Shown here piece by piece: positions 56,926 through 64,000 of a DNA stretch of 64,000 bases. Origin of the DNA: Tetradesmus obliquus. Taxonomy: Eukaryota; Chlorophyta; Chlorophyceae; Sphaeropleales; Scenedesmaceae. Each line of letters opens with the position of its first letter. The first letter of the stretch is position 1. Location of the stretch: the NCBI GenBank assembly GCA_030272155.1, contig CP126204.1:4207501-4271500 (forward strand), in the 5' to 3' direction. The notes beneath the pieces are model-generated. The model was not told the DNA's origin and did not search any database. It saw only the letters and a program-made list of their open reading frames with translations. Made by a program: the position numbers and the translations under genes.

Positions 56926-59900
56926 TCACATCACTGGCATGATAGGCGAGTCCCTGAGGATCTGAAGTGGGCCATATCTGCAGGTAGCAGGGTCGCATCC
57001 CCTCTGGACACGAATGTAGCCCTGCAGCAAGATAGGCAGACAGAGCAGTGTAAGAAGTGGCGCGAAACTGTAGTGCTGATGACACTCGCCTCAGCTCAGT
57101 TGTCTGAGTTGGATTAAAAGAGCTCTAGGCTCCTGATCGGGTTTCTTGCTTTGATGTGTGGGCCTTGCAATTGCCACGTGCAGGGTCAGAGATCCAATGT
57201 CACTGGAACTTAGAGACAGGGTGGTACGCTACAGTGTGGTACAATCACATGTGCCTTGGCTGTCCAGCATTCAACCTGCTTTACACAGTATACTCTAGCA
57301 CGTGCCGCTAGTCATAGTGTCATACGTACCGCTAGTCATTGTGGTGCATTGTGCTGCGCTGGGCTGACTGGCTGTGCCGCGCTGTGCTTGACAGTGCTAG
57401 CGCGCTGTGCTGTGCTGTACTGTGTTGTGTTGTGCTGCAGCAGCTGTCAGATTGCTACCAAGCTGAATGCAGCAAGCACAGCAAATTTCTGCCCGAGCAT
57501 GCGACACAGTTACTACCGCATCAGCTACTTACGCCCTCGTTGCCCCAGTCGGATCCCCAGGAGTTCTTGATGCGGAAGTACTTGATACCAGCATCGACAC
57601 CAGTAGTGCCGGTGCCGTAGCCAACCACGGTGACAGCGTCTGCAGCGAGCAGAAACCATGTGCCTGACTCAGGCTTGGCAGTACAGTTTCAACTGCAAGC
57701 ACGTTTCACGAGGCATTTGAACAACTCAGTCTTGAGTCAAAGGTTGACAACGAAGCGTGTTGGCCACATTCAAATGGTCACATATAAAACACATGCAGCA
57801 GCCATGAACACTGTCGTTGACGCAGCTATGCACTGCATGCCAAACTACACCGTACAGCCGTCAAGGTATAGCATGTGCATACACCTTTGAAGTTTTTGCA
57901 GACAGTTCAGCTGCATACTTCAACCAGCCACGGAGTGCAGACCCCAATCAGCAGCCAACGCGATGCTCAGAACGGCTGCTGCTGCAACTGGAGGCCTGGG
58001 TTGTGCAAGAAGTGCAGCCACTGCAGGGCCTGAAGCGGCCCTCACGGTCGTTGTAGTAGCCTGTGTTGCAATCCTGGCTGCATGGAATGATGCCATCCGC
58101 GTAGCTGCCGAAAACATTCGAATAGACGCCAATCTGCACTGGCGCAAGGCTCAATGCCCGCTCCAGGTCCAAGTTGGTCCTAGGCACAGCCGCCCACTTG
58201 AGCTGCATTGTGTCCCTGGTGTAGCTGCGGCCGGCGTCAGCGGGGCAGAGGCCTTCGTCAATTCCGTTGTAAGGGAATGCTGTGTACGTGCCAAACACGT
58301 CTTGGAAGGCTTGGCCCCGGCAGCTAGCTGACGAGAAGTATGTTCCTAAAGCGGCGCCATTGCATCCATCACCGGCTGCGTGTGGGCAGGAGCGCGGACA
58401 TACATCAACAAGGAATCAGATGTGATAGCGGTGTCTTGCGTTGACAGCCCCTATCAACAGTAGCGTCTACTGTTGTTGCATGTGGCACTGCATAGCAGCC
58501 AGCTCTGCAAACCGATTGCTGGTGCGCAGCGAAAGAGTCACCAGTAAACTCGGGTGTTGTGAGGCGGGCGTCCACTGGCGGTGCTGGCCGCCGACAAAGA
58601 TGATGTGGAAGTTGTATGATTTGTAATGACAGGCGTCAGTGATGACAAGCATGTCCTTTACTGATAAGTTCTGGCTCGCAGCATGTAAGATGTCAAACGC
58701 TGCCTTTGCAACGCAACGGAGATGTGCGTATGACGGCTGCTGCTGCATCTTCGGCCCAGGCAGCACTCACGCACGCACTCCATCAGGTCATCTTCGGACA
58801 GCGCTGCGAACGCTCCCATGCGCTTGTACATCACAAACTCAGTGACGACCGTGGTTGCAAACGCAACGCACGAGCCACAGTGCCCTTGGTCCTTCACAGG
58901 CCCGACGCCTTTTCCCTCCCAGTCGACGGACGACAGCGGCACCACTTTACTCATGGACTTCGGGTACTTCACATACCCAGAGTTGCTAGTGCACATGGTC
59001 GAAGGTGGGCCGGGCTTGCCGGCGGGTGCAGCGCGGCGACTGCGGCGGCTGAGAACCTCGAATTGGTGCGGCTCGTGCAGCAGCCCTGTCTTGAACAGTG
59101 CCGCGAAGTCGTCCTCGCACAGGTGGGAGTGCTTGTTGATGCCATACGCTACCGCAAAATAACCGGATGCCTCGGTTGCTTTGTTCAGCTTGTCGGATGC
59201 GCGCAATGCGGCTTTGAAGCATTGCTTGAAGACGGCGATGCGCTCTGATTCTGACTTGTGCTTGGTGTTGGGTCCAGCAATCAGGTTGAGTACGCTGCCG
59301 CCTCCAAACTCCAGCACATAGTCAGACCATGCTGCTTCCTCGTCACCAAGAGCCTTGGCAAGCTTATCTTTTGCAGCCTTCACGCCATCCTCTGCAGCAG
59401 CAGCAGCAGCAGTTGTCAGCAGCAGCAGCAGCAGTTTGTATCTGCAGCAGCAACAGTTAGTATCAGCAGCAGCAGCAGTTCGTATCTGCAGCAGCAACAG
59501 TTCGTATCAGCAGCAACAGCAGTTGTATCAGCAGCAGCAGCAGTTTGTATCAGCAACAGCGGCAGCGGCAGCGGCAGCGGCAGCGGCAGCGGCAGCGGCA
59601 GCGGCAGCGGCAGCGGCAGCGGCACTGACATGCTCACACATAAATCCGCGACGCGCTGCCGCAGCAAACGAAGGAACCACCACAAACAGCATAGCTGCTG
59701 TGAATTCAGGGACAGCATGATGGCAGCAAGGAAATGTACAGGCACAAGACCAGCACAGCCGAACTCAAACCCTGCAAAGAAACGACTGCTGTGACAGCAC
59801 GGCACCGGCGAACCAGACCACCGCAAAAAGCCACGCTTTAGATGAGCGCACGCAAGTGATACGCCCCGCTTGTGCCCTAGGGCGCAAGTGGACGGGTAGA

Positions 59901-60388
59901 GGGTGTGGAGCTCAGGGGCTGTCAAGGGCGCAAGTGGACGGGTAGAGGGTGTGGAGCTCAGGGGCGCCGCCCCTGGCCACACACACACCCTTCGCCTTAA
60001 CTTACCCAGGAGCTGCAGAGCTGCCTGGGTAGTCACTCACTCACGCACAGCCCCTACTGGGGCTGCCCCACCTGCAGGCTGCCCAGGGCTGGCCACACTG
60101 AGTTTGTTTCGCTGTCACACATGCATGTGTGCTGTACAGCGGCTTCAGCATATTCTGAACAGACTGTTGGTGCTCAGGGGTGACTTTCGCCGTTTCTCTA
60201 TGCCGTTCAATGCCTTTTTGACATATGTAGCTGCCAAGGTGCCTCTTGGAATGGTAATCAGTACTGCTTGCTGGGCCAGTTACCGTTACTGCCTGGCCAG
60301 GCTGAACACTGTGCTCACCTGGCTTTGCCTGGTTGGTCGCAAGCACCGCGACCAAGATGCAGGCGACCAAAAGCAGTCTGTGTGACAT
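56926..60388 (-). CDS. secreted papain-family (C1A) cysteine protease
   Basis: Minus-strand exons 60388-60319, 59391-58771, 58375-58046, 57639-57533 and 57021-56926 close in phase to 407 residues. A signal peptide (MSHRLLLVACILVAVLA) is followed by a propeptide of about 130 residues resembling a divergent I29 inhibitor domain. The mature enzyme starts near VPLSSVDWEG. The active Cys is in KDQGHCGSCVAF (about 198). His is formed across the exon 3/4 junction as NDHAVTVVGYG (about 341). Asn is in IKNSWGSDWGNEG (about 366). The product ends GYIRVQRG...RDSPIMPVM. The residue after the active Cys is Val where almost all papains have Trp, an unusual change in the active-site helix. A vacuolar or extracellular role in proteolysis is inferred. 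Its introns carry no exon copies. Confidence 0.9.
59397..59625 (-). repeat. CTG-based higher-order repeat and (GGCAGC)n in protease intron 1
   Basis: Plus-strand 59405-59556 is a ~25-bp repeat of CAG runs joined by TT(T/A/C)GTATC, about seven units. It is followed by about 11 copies of GGCAGC to 59625. In minus-strand sense the block ends directly at the exon 2 acceptor (CTGCTGCAG), and several repeat units offer further CTGCAG sites. Confidence 0.85.
59880..59965. repeat. 40-bp direct repeat in protease intron 1
   Basis: Two identical 40-bp copies at 59880-59919 and 59926-59965 start GGGCGCAAGTGGACGGGTAG and end GGAGCTCAGGGGC, separated by six bases. Confidence 0.9.
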
Positions 60389-61682
60389 GTGGAGAATTCG
60401 AAACAGCTTGAGAGCCTGCAGGCCGGCGGTGGCGTGTCGCAGCCAGTTGCGTTCTGGGTGAACAGTTGGGGCGTAATCACATCGACGCATGCAGCAGACA
60501 TTTAGTCACCAAGCTACCCAATTATGCATATATAGCACTGTTCTTGTTGAAGGAGTTCGGTAGCTGTCGCGCTTATGGCTTGATGTCGGAAAGTTGCCGT
60601 GCCGGGCTGTTCGAGGGAAAGGGGCAGCAGACCGCTGTTGCGTTAAATATCATCGTCAATAGTTCTAAAAACTAATCAATGTTAATAGCTTACCCCTAAA
60701 TTTGCACTCGTAACTATGACGCTCAGGAAGCAAGTTGGAGAGGAAGTACTGCAATCCTACAGGCTGTTGAGAGCAGATTGGTTGGAAAACTTATGTATCA
60801 GCCGTTGATGTCCGAGTACATTCACTAGCTTGGAAGAGCTTGCCATTTCCATAAGCAGCGCTGTCAGTAACAACAGCTGTTCATCTGTCACTGTGCAAAA
60901 GCTGAGTCAGAGGCAGTGAACAGCTCTTTGTCCAGCAATGCAGGGGCAAAACTGCAGCTGGTGCAAGGGCCTTGCCAGCTTCCAGTACTATGTAGACATC
61001 AGCACTTTAACCTCTGACAAGTTGACGAGCAGTCTACACTAGGCTATTGAAAAAAGCGCATTGATGCCAGCGTCACTGACCGTGCACAGCGCCGCATCTG
61101 ACTGTCAGCCATCTGGCCCTCAGTAACCTTCACGCACCAAGTGGCACGTTGCATCAAAAGTTAGCCTCAGCAGCCGCTGCAGCTGAGACTCGCATACCGT
61201 GTCACATGTGTGACACTGCCGGTGACCACGGTTTGCCACACAAAACAAAGCACTAGACGTATGAATAAACCAGCTGACAGCTAACAGAGTCATCAATGGC
61301 AGGTTCAGCACAAATACATTCAGCTTAACGCTGTTCACTGCTCTTTCGCAGTCACAAAGATTCTTGACAGGCATGCACGGGTGCCAAGAAGCTGCCTGTG
61401 CCTCACGAAGCTGCGCAGCCTGCCTGTCTACAGTCTAGCACATGTGCAAACTTGAAACCACCTAAAGAATCTTAGCAATTGCTGCAGTGAGAAATCAAAA
61501 TATATAAAATCCAGCAAGCCAGATGTCAGCTCTCAGCATGCACTGGCCGTAGCGTAGTGCCTTGCCTGTGCCACAGAGTGTAGTGGCTGCTCCAAGATCA
61601 GACACAACGTGGCAAACATATACACACTGCACGTTACCAGCCAAGGCTTTAATAAGCAGGGATAGCTTGACAGCAGGCGACC
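60389..61682. other. intergenic
   Basis: No gene seen. It holds the protease promoter at its left and the 3' flank of the b561 gene at its right. It is fairly AT-rich, without CTG runs or exon copies. Confidence 0.4.
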
Positions 61683-63039
61683 TCAGCAGTGGTCGCTGGT
61701 GAACGTGCGCTCACTCGCATTGCTAGGGAACCCCGTCGCAACCCCGCCCGCAATGCTGCTGCTGGACGCATTGCTGTGCCGGGCCCGCCTGAAGTGCAAG
61801 TTCTCAGCGCTGCCACCTGGGCTCATGCTGCCTCCTGAGCTGCTGCCGCTGAACCTCCGCTGCGCATCCCGGATGATCTGCGTCAGCGGCCCCCGCGTGT
61901 GCTGCGCCAGCGCTGACACAGACGCCCCAATGAAGCCGCCGCTGCCGCTGCCGCCGCTGCTGCCGTTGCTAGCGCGGCTGCGGGCGCTTCCTGGCGTCCC
62001 CAACTCGCCCCTGCCCAGGTTTGATAGCACGCCGTCACAACCCAGGCCAATTGAGTCGTGCTTCTTGGCGTCGTAGGAGTTCCGAGACGTGCGGATGCGC
62101 GCCAGCGGCAGCGGCGCCAGGTTTGAGATGGTGAAGGTTTTGGGGTTGTAGATGCCGGTGCGCACCAGCTTCTGGAAGCGCAACTCGAGTGCAACGCATG
62201 CGGCGGCGGCCAGCCCGCATAGCACAGTGCAGGGGGAGACCCAGGTTGACAGAGGCACAGCCTGTACAGTGCAGCACAGCAGTATAAGCAGCAGACAGGT
62301 TGGTGAGCGCGGTGCTGGAAGTATCGCACGCGAGTGCTTGCCTTGCCACACAAGCAGGGCATCAATGCCTTGTCTGGTGAAGCTTGACTACCAGTGGCAG
62401 CAACAGCAGCTGCCCCTTTGCTCAACCGTAACAATAAACACTCACCCAGCTGTAGTACACTACCGCACAGCCCAGGAACATGGTGGTCCAGCCAGCCAGC
62501 ACATTGAGCCAGCCGATGGCCTTCTGCGGGCCCAGCAGCGGGTGGCTGTGGCCGTGCGGCTGCTTCACAAATGGCCGCAGGCCGTACATCACCACCAGCA
62601 CCAGCGACATGCCTGGCAGCGCAGCACATCAAGCGAAACAGAAATGACTGAATGGTTAATGACTGAAACTCCGTTCATCAAAGCAGTGTTGCAATATACG
62701 TTAGTGGGCTGCTTGCTCTGTGATGTACGTGGCGGTGGGATTGTGCCACAACATAAGCTAAGGTCACGGACCCTGCTGCTGCCCAGCTGACTGCTGCCAA
62801 ATGTCTGGCGCCACCTGATGCAGTGCTGCGTCCTCTGCTCAGCTGCCTTGCTGCTCACCAATGGAAATGAGCCCCAGCACTTGGTGCGTGCTCATGAGGA
62901 TGCCAGTCTCGCTGTTGCCAAACACCACCAGCGCCACAATCATGCCGGCCAGCCCAGTGGAGGCGCCAAGGATCAGCAGCACCATGTGCGTGAGCGCCCA
63001 CCAGGGGCTGGGGCTGCCACCCTGCAGACCAGAAAGAAT

Positions 63040-63071
<32 letters not shown>

Positions 63072-64000
63072 TCGACCTCCCTGTCAGCGTCTCACGGCAA
63101 ACAGCTGTGCTTTGGTATCATGCTATGCAGCCAGCTCCTGGTAACTGCAGCGACGCACACGCCACCATGTGATCACGCATATGCACATTGCTACAGCTGC
63201 TCCTGTCACCACCACCTGCTGCATCACCCTTTTGCAATGATGACATGCTGCACAAGGGTGCTAGGGTTGTGCCAGCTTGCTGAGTTATGTGACCAAGCTG
63301 CACTCACGTGTTCCTCGTCAATGAACAGCCACTTGTGTCGCGCTGTCAGCAGTGCAGCAGGCAGCAGCACTGCAAAGGAGACCATCATGAGCGCGCCATG
63401 CACTGCCATGGCTGTCATGGGCAGCTTTGCCTGCAAGCAAACGGCACATACACAGTGTGCACTGTGAGCGGAGTGCTTGCTGCATGTACAGGCCGATGAC
63501 AGTGAGTTCTGTCGTGCAAGCATCAACAAATGTGCGAGTGCTTGCAACAATACAGCCAATATGGTGGCAGCACAAACGTGCCTGCTGGTAGAGCATCCCA
63601 GACACTGCTCACCACTCGTGCTGTGCCAGTTTTGAAGTTGATGACAGCCATGCCCGCCCTGGGAGCGCGCATCGTGTAGGATGACCTGTTGTTGACTGCA
63701 TACGACACATGAGCCTCTGCAATGCAAACCACACACATCATCGTCATCAGCAGCAAGCGGGACATGGAGAGGTTCGCATCACATGCTCAGCAACTTTGTG
63801 GATTCCTGCAATCTCCTGCAATGCGTACGCATTACACGACAGCACTGCAAGCCGCCCATCCTGGAGCCTTCCTGCTGCTGCCTCACCGTCCCAGATATCC
63901 GCGCCAGCCCGCATGCTCCTGCTCTGCACGCGCCGGCTGAAGCACAGCACTCCAGTGAGGCCGTCAAAGTCAGCAGAGGCCCATGAGGCCCAGCCATCCT
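61683..64000 (-). CDS. DOMON/cytochrome b561 membrane protein (5' end off window)
   Basis: Minus-strand exons: from beyond 64000 to 63887, then 63716-63613, 63430-63308, 63021-62859, 62612-62446 and 62261-61683, all in phase, about 416 codons visible. The first parts (DGLTGVLCFSRRVQSRSM, AHVSYAVNNRSSYTMRAP) look like the end of a DOMON domain. Then come five or so membrane helices of the b561 type with candidate haem His residues: MAVHGALMMVSFAVLLPAAL, LTHMVLLILGASTGLAGM, MSTHQVLGLISIG and PHGHSHPLLGPQKAIGWLN, then CAVVYYSW and LSTWVSPCTVLCGLAA. Such proteins pass electrons across membranes, often from ascorbate. The cytosolic tail of about 150 residues is Ser/Gly-rich and contains basic patches. 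The N-terminal signal and most of the DOMON domain lie outside the window. Confidence 0.85.

Overview
The window looks like nuclear DNA of a chlorophycean green alga, probably Sphaeropleales and possibly close to Scenedesmus/Tetradesmus. That placement is inferred from three things. Genes are broken by many spliceosomal introns with GTGAG-type donors and CAG acceptors. (CTG)n/(CAG)n runs occur in exons and introns alike, giving long Gln, Ala and Ser runs in proteins. Several products are plastid or mitochondrial proteins with transit peptides, and a TGTAA poly(A)-type signal follows some stops. No bacterial operons, CRISPR arrays, rRNA or convincing tRNA genes were seen.

Layout. 0.6-5.9 kb (-): a 1,779-codon Gln/Ala/Ser-rich ORF of unknown function. 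6.7-8.0 (+): a two-exon membrane protein. 8.9-16.2 (+): an 11-exon mitochondrial class II fumarase followed by decaying copies of its own 3' end. 17.8-18.8 (-): a broken MYND zinc-finger gene fragment. 19.5-24.0 (+): a large MYND protein. 25.6-34.1 (+): a 16-exon ABCG half-transporter resembling plant ABCG7. 34.7-36.7 (+): a probable thylakoid-lumen helical protein with a huge Ser/Asp insert. 37.6-40.2 (+): a lumenal cyclophilin. 41.2-43.6 (+): a FetA/STAR1-like ABC ATPase. 44.5-48.2 (+): a frameshifted MYND pseudogene. 49.0-53.0 (-): a YheT/ABHD-type alpha/beta hydrolase. 53-56.9: gene-poor, with a 24-bp minisatellite. 56.9-60.4 (-): a secreted papain-family protease. 61.7-64.0 (-): a DOMON/cytochrome b561 protein whose 5' end runs off the window.

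The main discovery is a rule-bound class of duplications that I call exon-edge echoes. Introns of at least eight genes hold truncated copies of the neighbouring exon. Copies upstream of the true exon keep its acceptor and 5' part. Copies downstream keep its 3' part and donor. Terminal exons are echoed together with their 3' UTR. About 40 copies at different stages of decay can be read by eye, many beside (CTG)n-CAG acceptors. The simplest explanation is repeated local tandem duplication across exon-intron borders, which lengthens introns while one full exon survives. The two genes at the right end (56.9-64 kb) and the small membrane-protein gene show none.

Gene models were assembled by hand by matching reading phase across introns. 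The fumarase, ABCG, cyclophilin, ABC ATPase, hydrolase, protease and b561 models all close in phase at every junction.
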